Numbered from the stretch's first letter, positions 33,184 to 42,576 are shown. The stretch is 64,000 nt of DNA from COE1 sp036310845 (GCA_036310845.1 JAXJRB010000105.1:1-64000), one strand, 5' to 3'. The notes: generated by a model not told the origin, from the letters alone. Translations and numbers: made by a program.

Positions 33184-34176
33184 ATGAAAGAATTTTTTAC
33201 GGTTTATTTAAAACAGCGTAAACAGCTTATTACTGTCAATGCTTTTTTCTTTCTGATATTCGGGGTTACCTTTAAGCTAGATCACTTGCCAATGAAGGCA
33301 GTGCTTTATCCTGTGTTGCTGTGTACGGCGTTTGGGTGTATTTTTCATGTTCTTCATTTCCATAAGATATGGAAAAAGCATACGCAGCTACAAAAGCTGG
33401 AAATACTTCCGTCGAATTTCGAGGAGATGTTACCTGAAGCAAGCAGCTATGAAGAGGAGGATTATCAGAAAATCCTTTTGTTATTGCTGGAAGAACAGAA
33501 AAAGCTGGAGTCTGAGAAGAATCAAAGTTACAACGATATGATAGATTATTATACTACTTGGGCGCACCAGATAAAAACACCGATTGCTTCTATGAAACTG
33601 AATTTGCAAAATGAAGATTCTGAGTTTTCCGGAAGACTTTCGGGTGATTTGTTCCGTATTGAACAGTATGTGGAAATGGTGCTGATGTTCTTACGTCTGG
33701 ATTCAAACTCCACCGATTATGTTATTAAGGAGTATGAGCTGGATGCTATGATTAAGTCGGCAGTTAGAAAATTTGCAGGACAGTTTATTCGAAGAAGGAT
33801 TCGATTGGACTATCAGCCGGTTGATGAAAAAGTTCTGACAGATGAGAAATGGTTTTCTTTTGTGATAGAGCAGGTGCTGTCCAATGCTTTGAAATATACG
33901 TCAGAGGGTGCGGTTACGATTACGGTGGAGGATACAAAGACTTTATGTATTCGGGATACGGGAATGGGAATTGCACCGGAGGATTTACCCCGTATTTTCG
34001 AGAAAGGTTATACAGGATATAACGGCAGAAGTGATAAAATAGCAAGCGGAATCGGCTTATATTTGTGTAAGCGCATCTGTAATAATCTGGGACATCGCAT
34101 TACAGCCGAATCAGAGCCGAATAAGGGTACAGTCATAAAAATTAATATGGAGCAGGTAAATATAGAGATAGAGTAA
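33184..34176 (+). CDS. Intramembrane-sensing histidine kinase (BceS-like)
   Basis: A 330-residue kinase with two N-terminal transmembrane segments (about 15-31 and 38-58) separated by almost no extracellular loop, the layout of BceS-type kinases that sense through their ABC partner. The phospho-histidine is His128 (TWAHQIKTPIASMKL). N box, G1 and G2 motifs follow (QVLSNALKY, RDTGMGIAPEDL, GIGLYLCKRI). It begins 14 bp after the regulator gene. Confidence 0.92.
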   Translation: MKEFFTVYLKQRKQLITVNAFFFLIFGVTFKLDHLPMKAVLYPVLLCTAFGCIFHVLHFHKIWKKHTQLQKLEILPSNFEEMLPEASSYEEEDYQKILLLLLEEQKKLESEKNQSYNDMIDYYTTWAHQIKTPIASMKLNLQNEDSEFSGRLSGDLFRIEQYVEMVLMFLRLDSNSTDYVIKEYELDAMIKSAVRKFAGQFIRRRIRLDYQPVDEKVLTDEKWFSFVIEQVLSNALKYTSEGAVTITVEDTKTLCIRDTGMGIAPEDLPRIFEKGYTGYNGRSDKIASGIGLYLCKRICNNLGHRITAESEPNKGTVIKINMEQVNIEIE

Positions 34177-34194
34177 TCATGAATATTCTTGACT

Positions 34195-34271
34195 TGTGAC
34201 AAAAATGTAAGAAATGAGAGGGGAAATGTAAGCAAATGTCATGGAGAGAGGGCTTCATTCTTTGCTACAAT
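34195..34271 (+). promoter_or_regulatory. BceR-type operator and promoter ahead of the ABC genes
   Basis: TGTGACAAAAATGTAAGA (34195-34212) has the TGTGAC-N4-TGTAA form seen in binding sites of BceR-like regulators, and TACAAT (34266) could be the -10 box. This would give stress-inducible expression of the ABC transporter separate from the two-component genes. Confidence 0.55.
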
Positions 34272-34344
34272 AACTGTGTCAGAACAAAGGAGGAAATTGC
34301 AAGGGCAGTCGCATTTTTCTTCGAAAAACAGGGAGGAATATGAC

Positions 34345-35106
34345 ATGAGTATCTTAGAAGTAAACGGGATAAAAAAGGTTTATACCACAAGATTTGGCGG
34401 AAATAAAGTAGAAGCATTGAGAAATGTGAATTTCACAGTAGAGGAGGGAGAATATGTAGCCATTATGGGTGAATCAGGAAGCGGTAAAACAACCCTTCTC
34501 AATATTATGGCTGCTTTAGATAAACCAACAAACGGAACGGTAATGCTTGCCGGACAGGAACTGAATAAGATTAAGGATAAGAACATTTCTGCATTCCGAC
34601 GTGACAATATGGGCTTTGTTTTTCAGGATTTTAACTTATTGGATACCTTTTCTTTAGAGGATAATATCTATTTACCATTGGTATTGGCAGGAACACATCA
34701 TTCAGAGATGGGAAAAAAACTGGAGCCGATTGCAAAGCAGTTAGGAATTAGTCATTTGTTGAAAAAATATCCGTATGAGGTATCTGGTGGACAGAAGCAG
34801 CGTGCGGCAGTAGCAAGAGCATTGATTACGAATCCAAAGCTGATTTTAGCCGATGAGCCAACGGGTGCATTGGATTCCAAAGCAACGGATGAGCTGTTAC
34901 GACTTTTTGCGAAGATTAATGAAGAGGGACAGACCATTTTAATGGTTACCCATTCCGTAAAAGCAGCCAGTCATGCAGGACGTGTACTCTTTATTAAGGA
35001 TGGCGAGGTATTTCATCAGATTTATCGCGGAAAGGATACCAATGAGCAGTTCTATCAGAAGATTTCCGATGCATTGATATTGCTTGCAACAGGGGGTGAG
35101 AACTAA
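34345..35106 (+). CDS. Bce-type ABC transporter ATPase
   Basis: A 253-residue ATPase of the MacB/BceA group: Walker A GESGSGKTT, Q-loop FVFQDFNLLDTFSLEDN, signature VSGGQKQR, Walker B LILADEPTGALD, and H-loop MVTHS. GGAGG lies 9 nt before the ATG at 34345; the longer frame upstream covers the promoter and is not used. The stop codon overlaps the permease start (TAATG). Confidence 0.92.
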   Translation: MSILEVNGIKKVYTTRFGGNKVEALRNVNFTVEEGEYVAIMGESGSGKTTLLNIMAALDKPTNGTVMLAGQELNKIKDKNISAFRRDNMGFVFQDFNLLDTFSLEDNIYLPLVLAGTHHSEMGKKLEPIAKQLGISHLLKKYPYEVSGGQKQRAAVARALITNPKLILADEPTGALDSKATDELLRLFAKINEEGQTILMVTHSVKAASHAGRVLFIKDGEVFHQIYRGKDTNEQFYQKISDALILLATGGEN

Positions 35107-37136
35107 TGAGAAAGAGTCTTTACCCAAAGCTTGCGTGGAATGGAATTCAGAAAAACAAAAGACTGTATTTACCATACATCCTGACTTGTGTAGGAATGGT
35201 TATGATTTATTATATATTGGCTTTTTTATCCGATAGTCAGATTCTTGGAAATGCCAAGGGCGGATCCAGTATTTTATTCAGCTTGGATATGGGGGCAAAG
35301 GTAATAGCCTTTTTTGCAGTGATTTTCCTGTTTTATACCAACTCCTTTTTAAATAAGAGAAGAAAAAAGGAATTTGGATTATATAATATTTTAGGCATGG
35401 AAAAGAGTAATCTTGCCTGTGTATTATTGTTTGAAAGTCTGATTATCAGTGCAATATCTTTAGTAGGCGGACTTACTGCAGGGATTGCTTTTTCGAAGCT
35501 TTCAGAGCTGTGCATGATAAATCTGATGAAGGCAGAGGTGGATTTCAGACTTTATATTGAAGGAAAAGCAGTGGTAGAAACCATCATGTTATTTGTGATT
35601 ATATTCCTTCTATTATTGATGTATACCTTATGTCAGATTAAGCTAGCAAAGCCGATTGAATTGCTTCGTGGTGAGCACTTTGGAGAAAAGCCTCCAAAGG
35701 CAAACTGGTTATTAGCCTTAGAAGGATTAGTTATTTTGGCAGTTGCTTATTATATGGCACTGTCTATTGAAAATCCGTTAGCAGCGATTGCAAACTTTTT
35801 TATGGCGGTATTATTGGTTGTGATTGCAACATATAGTTTATTTATCGCAGGTTCTGTGGTGCTTTGCCGCCTGTTGCAGAAAAATAAGAATTACTACTAT
35901 AAAACGAACCACTTTGTATCAGTATCTTCTATGGTATTTCGCATGAAACGAAACGGAGCAGGGCTTGCATCGATTTGTATTCTTTGTACGATGGTGTTGG
36001 TTATTCTGTCTTCAACCTTATGTTTATATATTGGTGCTGAGGATTCTTTAAGAAACAGATATACAAGAAATATTATTATGAGAATAGATGTAGAAGAGGT
36101 AGCGGCATTTACGTCTAAAGAGAAGAATGATATAAAGGGATTAATTAACCAAATGGTTGCTGAAAAAGAGGTTTGTCCGGAGAACGTGTTGGACTTTTCT
36201 ATGTTGTTTACTATTGGAGTATTAGAAAATGAAAACTATGAAGTAACAGGACTTTCAGAAAGAGATATTTCTGAAGTATATCAAGCATATTTTGTGCCTG
36301 TGGAAGACTATAATCGGATTATGAATAAGGAAGAAGTGTTAGCAGAGCATGAAGTATTAGTTTATACAACAGAACCGGAAAAAATGGGAAAAACGTTATC
36401 TTTTGGTGACAAGGTATATGATGTAAAAAAGATAGTACCTGAATTCTTGAATAAAAATTTTGGAGCTATGCAGGTTATTCCAACTATATTCATTTTTGTG
36501 TCAGATTATCAGGAAGTAGCAAGACAGATGCTTCAGTATAAGGATGAAGAAGGTAAGACATTAAATAGGTTGCAGTGGTTTTATGGTTTTGATTTGGACT
36601 GTAACGAGGAGCTTCAGATAGAGATTTGCGACCAACTTACTAATCAAATTCAAGAAGAGGTTTCCAAAGAGGGAAGTCTATGGAAAGAATTTGGTTGTGA
36701 CAGTGTTGCGAAGGAAAGAGCGATGTTTTATGGTATGTATGGTGGATTGCTGTTTTTAGGAATTTTATTGGGAATTGTTTTTGTTGTAGCGGCAGTGTTG
36801 ATTATCTACTATAAGCAGATTTCTGAAGGGTACGAGGACCAGTCAAGATTTGCTATTATGCAAAAGGTAGGTATGAGTAAAGAAGAGATTCAGAGAAGTA
36901 TTAACTCACAAGTTCTGACTGTATTCTTTTTACCCATTGTTACAGCAGGAATTCATCTGTTTTTTGCATTTCCATTGATTCAGAAGGTGCTTGCATTGAT
37001 CGATTTTTATAATATGGGATTGCAGATTATGGTTACATTGATGTGTTTTATAGTATTTGGGATTTTCTATTTTATAGTATATTTTGCGACTTCCAAGGCA
37101 TATTTTAGCATTGTGAGCGGAGCAAAGAGTGAGTAA
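35106..37136 (+). CDS. Bce-type ABC transporter permease
   Basis: A 676-residue permease with ten predicted membrane segments and a large extracellular domain of about 200 residues between segments 7 and 8 (roughly residues 310-530), the BceB/FtsX-like arrangement. Such transporters remove cell-wall antibiotics such as bacitracin, or free lipid II-cycle intermediates from lantibiotics, and also act as the sensor for the kinase. The start overlaps the ATPase stop codon by one base. The antibiotic cannot be predicted here. Confidence 0.92.
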   Translation: MRKSLYPKLAWNGIQKNKRLYLPYILTCVGMVMIYYILAFLSDSQILGNAKGGSSILFSLDMGAKVIAFFAVIFLFYTNSFLNKRRKKEFGLYNILGMEKSNLACVLLFESLIISAISLVGGLTAGIAFSKLSELCMINLMKAEVDFRLYIEGKAVVETIMLFVIIFLLLLMYTLCQIKLAKPIELLRGEHFGEKPPKANWLLALEGLVILAVAYYMALSIENPLAAIANFFMAVLLVVIATYSLFIAGSVVLCRLLQKNKNYYYKTNHFVSVSSMVFRMKRNGAGLASICILCTMVLVILSSTLCLYIGAEDSLRNRYTRNIIMRIDVEEVAAFTSKEKNDIKGLINQMVAEKEVCPENVLDFSMLFTIGVLENENYEVTGLSERDISEVYQAYFVPVEDYNRIMNKEEVLAEHEVLVYTTEPEKMGKTLSFGDKVYDVKKIVPEFLNKNFGAMQVIPTIFIFVSDYQEVARQMLQYKDEEGKTLNRLQWFYGFDLDCNEELQIEICDQLTNQIQEEVSKEGSLWKEFGCDSVAKERAMFYGMYGGLLFLGILLGIVFVVAAVLIIYYKQISEGYEDQSRFAIMQKVGMSKEEIQRSINSQVLTVFFLPIVTAGIHLFFAFPLIQKVLALIDFYNMGLQIMVTLMCFIVFGIFYFIVYFATSKAYFSIVSGAKSE

Positions 37137-37144
37137 ATTTTTAG

Positions 37145-37177
37145 AACCCGAAGGGCGTTGTATGTCTTTCGGGTTTT
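37145..37177 (+). terminator. Terminator of the Bce-type operon
   Basis: AACCCGAA (37145-37152) pairs with TTCGGGTT (37168-37175), followed by TTGTGCGTTTT. Confidence 0.65.
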
Positions 37178-37279
37178 GTGCGTTTTAGGGGAAAAATATG
37201 CAGGATATAGATTCGAGATAGATTTTGCATTGGAATGTGTTATACTGTGAAAAAAAGGGAAAGCGAGGAGATTTGTTTG

Positions 37280-38083
37280 ATGTTTTATCATGCAAAAAAC
37301 GGTAATATTAGGATAGATAATACAGATATGGATTACATTTCGTTCGGAAATGGTAAGAAGATATTGGTTATGATACCGGGTTTGGGCGATGGACTAAAAA
37401 CGGCAAAGGGCATGGCGATTCTGTTTGCCATTCTCTATAGAAGCTTTGCAAGGGATTATACTGTATATGTTTTTAGTCGTAAAAACAGGCTAGATGAGGG
37501 CTACACGACAAGAGATATGGCAAAAGACTTACATAAGGCAATGTCAAAGTTAGGAATAGAGAGAGCTGATATTGTTGGTGTGTCACAGGGAGGAATGATA
37601 GCACAGTATCTGGCTATTGATTTTCCGGAGGTAGTGAATAAGCTGGTATTAGTCGTAACCTTGGCAAGACAAAACGATGTCATACAGGGAGTCATTCCAA
37701 CCTGGATAGAGATGGCACACAAAGAAGACTACAAAGGCATTATGGTAGATACTGCGGAAAAGAGTTATACAGAGAAACGTTTGAAACAATATCGGCCATT
37801 TTACTTTATGTTAGGAAAGGTTGGAAAACCAAAAGATTTTAGTCGTTTTCTGATTATGGCAAAGGCATGTATGGAGCATGATTCCTATGATGAGATTGGT
37901 AAGATAACAGCACCAACGCTCGTCATTGGTGCTGATTGCGATAATATCGTTGGTGGTAAAGCTTCGGAAGAGATAGCAGAACGTATAAATGGCTCAGAAC
38001 TAAAGATGTATCAAGGATTTGGACATGGTTTGTATGAGGAAGTAAAGGACTTTAATCAGGTGGTGTTAGAATATTTAGCTTGA
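37280..38083 (+). CDS. Alpha/beta hydrolase
   Basis: A 267-residue hydrolase with the oxyanion loop MIPGLGDG, nucleophile elbow GVSQGG, acid in VIGADCDNIVGG, and catalytic histidine in GFGHGLYEE. GGAG precedes the ATG at 37280 by 9 nt; the frame extends upstream without support. The substrate is unknown. It follows the Bce operon terminator, so it is probably an independent gene. Confidence 0.85.
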   Translation: MFYHAKNGNIRIDNTDMDYISFGNGKKILVMIPGLGDGLKTAKGMAILFAILYRSFARDYTVYVFSRKNRLDEGYTTRDMAKDLHKAMSKLGIERADIVGVSQGGMIAQYLAIDFPEVVNKLVLVVTLARQNDVIQGVIPTWIEMAHKEDYKGIMVDTAEKSYTEKRLKQYRPFYFMLGKVGKPKDFSRFLIMAKACMEHDSYDEIGKITAPTLVIGADCDNIVGGKASEEIAERINGSELKMYQGFGHGLYEEVKDFNQVVLEYLA

Positions 38084-38150
38084 AAAAACATAAACGGAAA
38101 TTTTTTTTAGCCATAGATTTGTAGGACTTTGAAGGGATGGTATTCATAAG

Positions 38151-38684
38151 ATGCATTTAGTTTCCATATATTTCGATGAAAAAACGGACAAAAGAATTCG
38201 TCAAATGATAAAGGCAGTTGCGGAACAAAGCGGAAATACCTATATGTTGGATGCAAATGTGCCTCCTCATATCACAATTGCAGGATTTGAAACCCGAAGA
38301 GAGGACGAAGTAATTGAAAAGCTAAGATGCGCATTGTTGAAACAAGAACAAGGAACGTTGATTTGGGCAGGCGTGGGTGCATTTTTTCCCAATGTCATTT
38401 ACGTAGAGCCGGTTTTGAATGAGTATTTGCATAAGCTGTCTGTAAGAGTGAACGAAAGTATTATTAATATAGAAGAAACGAAATTAAGAAAGTGTTATCA
38501 ACCATTTCAATGGCTTCCACATGCGACGATTGGAAAAAAGCTGTCCGAGGATGAAATGGTAAAAGCGTTTATGGCATTGCAGAAATCTTTTGGCATGTTT
38601 GAAGGGAAAGTGACAAGAATAGGACTGGCGAAAACAAATCCGTATGAGGACATTGCAAGTTGGGAATTACTCTTAAAGGGGTAA
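38151..38684 (+). CDS. 2'-5' RNA ligase/cyclic phosphodiesterase family protein
   Basis: A 177-residue 2H phosphoesterase with two HxT motifs, PHITIAGF and PHATIGKK, that form the active site of this superfamily. Members open 2',3'-cyclic nucleotide phosphates or act on 2'-5' RNA links. The length fits LigT-like proteins. It may share a transcript with the hydrolase 67 bp upstream. Confidence 0.8.
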   Translation: MHLVSIYFDEKTDKRIRQMIKAVAEQSGNTYMLDANVPPHITIAGFETRREDEVIEKLRCALLKQEQGTLIWAGVGAFFPNVIYVEPVLNEYLHKLSVRVNESIINIEETKLRKCYQPFQWLPHATIGKKLSEDEMVKAFMALQKSFGMFEGKVTRIGLAKTNPYEDIASWELLLKG

Positions 38685-38911
38685 AAGAGAATGTATTGGA
38701 ATAGGGGAGCATTATTATAGAAAAAATGAGAATGCTCTTATCATAAATAGAAAGAATGACGATATATAAATATATGGTATTTTTGTTACATTATATTTTT
38801 TCATGGAATTCGTAATAAATGCGAAGTTTGATGGAACAGTTACACTAGAAGTTCATATTAGGCATAAGCGATGTAAAAGGATTTACAAAGAGCCACAGGG
38901 AGAGTGATATT

Positions 38912-40021
38912 ATGCAGATTCAATTTCGAGGATTCCAGCCGAATCAGGTGAATATGGGATGTAATTGGAATCGTAATGTTATGCAGAAAAAACGTCAGCT
39001 GATGATGGAAGAAAGTTCTCAAAAAGAGCTGGATACGTTGAAGGGTAGTATATCGTCAGAAGCACAGGAACTTAGAATGCAAAAGGAAAATGCAGAACAA
39101 GCTCAAGCAATTGAGAAGGATAGTTATGCAGAAAAATTATCAAAGGTAGAAGATAATATAAATAAAATTCAAAGCAGTTTATGCAGAATGCAAACACGCA
39201 AAACGCTGGAAGAAAAGCTGGAAGCTTTGGCAGAGTTAAGAAAGCTGCAGGAAAGTCAAGAGTTTAATGCAAAGAAGGAAGAACAGGCACTTGCGGAGAA
39301 ATCTGCGAAACAACAGGAAGAGATTAACGAAAATAATTCAGAGCTTCTGATGGTATTGGAATGTATTGAAAAAATGGAAGAAGAGGACGAATCAGAAGAC
39401 GATAAGAAAAAAACAGATGAAAATACAGAAGAAGCAGAAACGCAGAACGATATAAATGCGAGTGAAGAAGTTGCCAGAATCGGAGCCACTGCAGCAAAAA
39501 GGGATATGCATATGCGAGATACCATTGAGGCAATTCGTCAGTCAGGAGATGAGAAATTAGCACAAGCTAATGAAACGATTAATCAAATCAACACAGAACT
39601 AGATAGCCTATATCGCATGCTAGAAGATGAAAACTTTAGTGAAGAAGAGAAAAATCAAGCAATAGCAGATTTTTCTTATAAAGTGTCCAGTAGTTATATT
39701 GACCTGATAAAGCTAAGAGGAGAAGGGCTTCAGCAAAAAGAAAATGCTAGAGAGATAGAGTTAGAGTATCTTGGAAGTCAGCATTTGATTGATGCGAGGA
39801 AAGCAAAGGAAGAGATGCAGGCGTCCATTTCAGCGAGTGTAATACAGCAGAAATTGCAGGAAGTTGTAGAGAAGCATTCGGAAAAGCTGGAGGAAAAGGT
39901 ACAAGAAGAAATTGATGAGAGAAATGATATTACAGATAAAGAGGTACCAAAAAGCGAAGAAGAAAAAACATTGTTAGAAGAAATTTATATGCAGCTAGAA
40001 GAAGAACAGCAAGAAGAGTAA
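38912..40021 (+). CDS. Long coiled-coil protein of unknown function
   Basis: A 369-residue, highly charged protein with no signal peptide or membrane segment. A short N-terminal segment (MQIQFRGFQPNQVNMG) precedes nearly continuous helix with heptad-like patterns (about 20-190 and 200-330), separated by an acidic stretch (EEEDESEDDKKKTDENTEEA), and it ends in a Glu-rich tail. I do not recognise a family. It stands alone, with about 225 bp of non-coding DNA upstream (including a hairpin GAGCATT/AATGCTC at 38706-38737) and 400 bp downstream. Confidence 0.7.
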   Translation: MQIQFRGFQPNQVNMGCNWNRNVMQKKRQLMMEESSQKELDTLKGSISSEAQELRMQKENAEQAQAIEKDSYAEKLSKVEDNINKIQSSLCRMQTRKTLEEKLEALAELRKLQESQEFNAKKEEQALAEKSAKQQEEINENNSELLMVLECIEKMEEEDESEDDKKKTDENTEEAETQNDINASEEVARIGATAAKRDMHMRDTIEAIRQSGDEKLAQANETINQINTELDSLYRMLEDENFSEEEKNQAIADFSYKVSSSYIDLIKLRGEGLQQKENAREIELEYLGSQHLIDARKAKEEMQASISASVIQQKLQEVVEKHSEKLEEKVQEEIDERNDITDKEVPKSEEEKTLLEEIYMQLEEEQQEE

Positions 40022-40204
40022 AAGCATATAGTTACAAAGATAATAAAGAATTCAAAAAGCGCAGAGTTATGGTTACATGATGATTCTGTGCTTTTTTGTT
40101 AGAAAGTTGCTTAAATAAAGTAAGAATTGTGGGGCGATTTTATCTGTGCAAGCACTTTATGATATGGTATTATGTTAATAAAAATAGAAATATATTTTTC
40201 TGCT

Positions 40205-40354
40205 AGGATTAAGGTGTCAAAAGGTGGTATATAAATTATCCTAAGGCAAAATGCACAAAAAATATAAGCGCAGTTTGAAACGTTTGCTTATTATATATTT
40301 TTGTGCAAATTGCCATACTACATTTTGAATACCACCTTTTGACATCTTAATCCT
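40205..40354. mobile_element. MITE-like 150-bp palindromic element
   Basis: Terminal inverted repeats of 26 bp (40205-40230 with 40329-40354, AAAAGGTGGTAT at their inner end) match at 25 positions, and the interior is also palindromic (ATGCACAAAAAATATA with TATATTTTTGTGCA, then AAGC/GCTT around the centre), so the whole segment folds into one long hairpin. It encodes nothing. The form is that of a miniature inverted-repeat element. A clear target-site duplication is not visible, so a large regulatory hairpin remains possible. Confidence 0.5.
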
Positions 40355-40424
40355 GTTAGGAAAGTACTCGAAATGTAGTAGGCGTTAACAAGAATATCGT
40401 AAGAAAAAATAGGGAGGATTCAGG

Positions 40425-41495
40425 ATGCAATTATATATGCCAACAAAAGTATACAGTGAAAAGGAATGTATTAAAAATCACGCAAAGGAGATTGCTTCTT
40501 TGGGAAAAAAGGCAATGGTGGTGACAGGAAAGCATTCTGCAAGAAAATGTGGAGCTTTACAAGATATGGAGGATGCATTACAGCAGGAAAACATTACATA
40601 TGTGATTTTTGATGAAATAGAAGAGAATCCATCTATTGAAACTGTAATGAAAGCAAGAGAGTTTGGAGTATGTGAAAAGGTAGACTTTGTAATCGGTATT
40701 GGAGGAGGCTCTCCACTGGATGCTGCAAAGGCGATTGCAATGATGATAGCAAATCCTGGCTTGGGAGAAGAGGTGCTATATGAGGCTTCCGAGTTAGAGA
40801 ATCTTCCTATTATATGTGTACCAACGACATGTGGAACAGGATCAGAGGTTACACCGTATGCGATTTTGACCATACATAAGCAAAGAACGAAAAAAAGCAT
40901 TAGTCATCGAATTTACCCAAATCTTGCATTGTTGGATGCGAAGTATTTGAAGAGCATGTCAAGAGAGGGATTGGTGAATACTGCCGTTGATGCGCTTGCA
41001 CATTTGTTAGAAAGCTATCTAAACACGAATGCCGATGAGTTAAATCGTATTTATAGCAGAGAAGGACTTTCTATATGGAAAGAATTCAAGAAGCGTTTGC
41101 TGGATGATAGTTTGCTAGAAAAAGATTATGCAACAATGCTACATGCTTCTATGGTGGCAGGTATGGCGATTACACATACGGGAACTTCTTTACCACATGG
41201 ACTAAGCTATCAGGTTACTTATGAATTAGGTGTTCCACATGGAAAAGCAGTAGGTATATTTTTAGGTGGATTTGTAGAAGGATATCAGAATAAAGAGGAA
41301 GTTGCAGAGATTTTAAGTTTGTTAGATTTTGAAAGTACAGGGGCTTTTCGCAAGTATATGACTGAATTGCTGGGTGAAGTTGTGGTTAGCGAAGAACTGA
41401 TGAAAGAGAATGTACAAAATCTTTTGGAAAATCCTGCAAAGCTGAAGAATTATCCGTTTGCCATAACAGAGAAAGAGCTGATGGAGATGGTGTGA
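40425..41495 (+). CDS. Iron-containing alcohol dehydrogenase
   Basis: A 356-residue group III alcohol dehydrogenase: NAD(P)-binding GIGGGSPLDAAKAIA, PTTCGTGSEVTPYAI, and metal-binding histidines in ALAHLLESY, ITHTGTSLPHGLSY and VPHGKAVG. It interconverts an alcohol and an aldehyde, probably in fermentation. AGGGAGG precedes the ATG. A 42-codon frame begins 2 bp after its stop codon. Confidence 0.88.
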   Translation: MQLYMPTKVYSEKECIKNHAKEIASLGKKAMVVTGKHSARKCGALQDMEDALQQENITYVIFDEIEENPSIETVMKAREFGVCEKVDFVIGIGGGSPLDAAKAIAMMIANPGLGEEVLYEASELENLPIICVPTTCGTGSEVTPYAILTIHKQRTKKSISHRIYPNLALLDAKYLKSMSREGLVNTAVDALAHLLESYLNTNADELNRIYSREGLSIWKEFKKRLLDDSLLEKDYATMLHASMVAGMAITHTGTSLPHGLSYQVTYELGVPHGKAVGIFLGGFVEGYQNKEEVAEILSLLDFESTGAFRKYMTELLGEVVVSEELMKENVQNLLENPAKLKNYPFAITEKELMEMV

Positions 41496-41497
41496 GC

Positions 41498-41626
41498 ATG
41501 TTGATAGAAAATATTATTACTTCTTATTGTCCAGAAACTGCGCCGGATGTTGCATTTGAGTTATTAGGGCGAATGATAGGCTCGGAAGGAATGACAACGG
41601 TAAGACAAGCTATGGGCTATAAGTAG
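41498..41626 (+). CDS. Small 42-residue protein or gene fragment
   Basis: The frame begins MLIENIITSY and ends RQAMGYK. A GGAG lies about 10 nt upstream and it starts 2 bp after the dehydrogenase gene, so it may be translated. I recognise no family. It could be the N-terminal relic of a larger gene, because only non-coding DNA with a stem-loop follows. Confidence 0.35.
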   Translation: MLIENIITSYCPETAPDVAFELLGRMIGSEGMTTVRQAMGYK

Positions 41627-41698
41627 TATAAATGTCTGTTTTTGTGAAGAATACTCTTATTTGATTAAGCATTTTTCTAATAAAGAATGAGGCTGTAA

Positions 41699-41753
41699 CA
41701 TACGATGTTTCATTGTATGATTAAAGAGTATAAAGATAATGAAATATCGTATG
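41699..41753. repeat. Stem-loop with 16-nt arms upstream of the GyrI-like gene
   Basis: CATACGATGTTTCATT (41699-41714) is complementary at 15 of 16 positions to 41738-41753, around a 23-nt loop. It lies about 50 bp ahead of the next gene. It could be a terminator, a leader structure or an element end. Confidence 0.5.
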
Positions 41754-41805
41754 AGTAGATGTAGGTTGAGGAGTTAATATTTATAGTTGTAAAGGAGCTT
41801 GGTTT

Positions 41806-42291
41806 ATGCAGAGTATTCGTATTGTTAATATAGCTGAGATGAAAGCGGTGTATTCGGGACCGCTTTCCGATGAAGAGAAATTCGAAAAATTCAATAATTG
41901 GTTTAGTGCATATCATGCATCATTGAAAAATGAATTATATCCTCGTGACTTTATGTGGTATAACGAACGTCTTGGTGTGCAGGAGTGGTTTTATGCTCTT
42001 CCAGCAGGAGCAAAAGAGGAAGACTGCGGAGGCTTTGAAATTGTGGATCTTCCAAGTGGACTATTTGCGGTTGCATCATGTATAGATGCAGATTTTGACC
42101 AAGCGCAAGATTGGTTAAATACTCGCGAGGAACTTTTGCAGTGGGCGGCCGAAAATGAAAAGTTTAAGGCCTATGAAAACGGAGAAGGGAAAAAGGAAAG
42201 ATATCTTATGTTTCATATCATATCACCGGGAGAACTGTACGAGGAGAAGATATCGATAGAGGATTTATATTTACCGATTGAAAGAAGGTAG
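41806..42291 (+). CDS. GyrI-like small-molecule-binding protein (AraC effector-binding fold)
   Basis: A 161-residue single-domain protein resembling SbmC/GyrI and the effector domain of BmrR/Rob-type regulators (IRIVNIAEMKAVYSGPLSDE at the start; LPSGLFAVASC and a closing SIEDLYLPIERR). The family binds amphipathic drugs or DNA gyrase. It has no DNA-binding domain. AAAGGAG precedes the ATG. A related effector domain is fused to an XRE domain at 46578. Confidence 0.7.
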   Translation: MQSIRIVNIAEMKAVYSGPLSDEEKFEKFNNWFSAYHASLKNELYPRDFMWYNERLGVQEWFYALPAGAKEEDCGGFEIVDLPSGLFAVASCIDADFDQAQDWLNTREELLQWAAENEKFKAYENGEGKKERYLMFHIISPGELYEEKISIEDLYLPIERR

Positions 42292-42407
42292 TGTGAAAAA
42301 TAGCTCTTATCATTCGGACCAGAGGGTCCTTTGCGAAGAGTTATTATATTTCACACCAGAAAAAGCTGGCGCTTTTTCATTACTATTTGAGTCAGCCAAA
42401 GGCTGAC
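42291..42407. repeat. Cluster of three palindromic structures
   Basis: In order: a 66-nt compound hairpin (GTGTGAAA/TTTCACAC at 42291 and 42349, with inner GCTCTT/AAGAGT and GGACC/GGTCC stems); GAAAAAGC-TGGC-GCTTTTTC (42359-42378); and GTCAGCC-AAA-GGCTGAC (42391-42407). The outer GTGTGAAA motif also starts the element at 16651. This cluster separates the GyrI-like gene from a GNAT remnant. Confidence 0.55.
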
Positions 42408-42444
42408 ATGGAGGATTAATGTGAAGCATGGTAAGGGAATAAAC

Positions 42445-42576
42445 ATGGACGTAAATTTATTATCAAAACGGTTTGGAGTACGTAGATTAGATAGAAATGA
42501 TGTAGAAATAATATATGACATGAATTGTCAAAACAAGATTTACTATGAATATCATCCTCCACTAAACTTGAATTAA
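42445..42576 (+). pseudogene. N-terminal remnant of a GNAT acetyltransferase
   Basis: 43 residues (MDVNLLSKRFGVRRLD, DVEIIYDMNCQNKIYYEY) match the N terminus of a GNAT group common in Firmicutes and then stop, with no acetyl-CoA-binding motif. The downstream 150 bp do not restore the frame. Confidence 0.55.

Noticed and set aside
38181..38195. Additional ACGGACAAAA site at the start of the 2H phosphoesterase gene
   Set aside because: A single copy within coding sequence (encoding KTDKR) and without phased partners; likely chance.
40205..40354. Complete insertion sequence
   Set aside because: No transposase frame fits in 150 bp and no target duplication is clear; only a MITE-like form can be supported.
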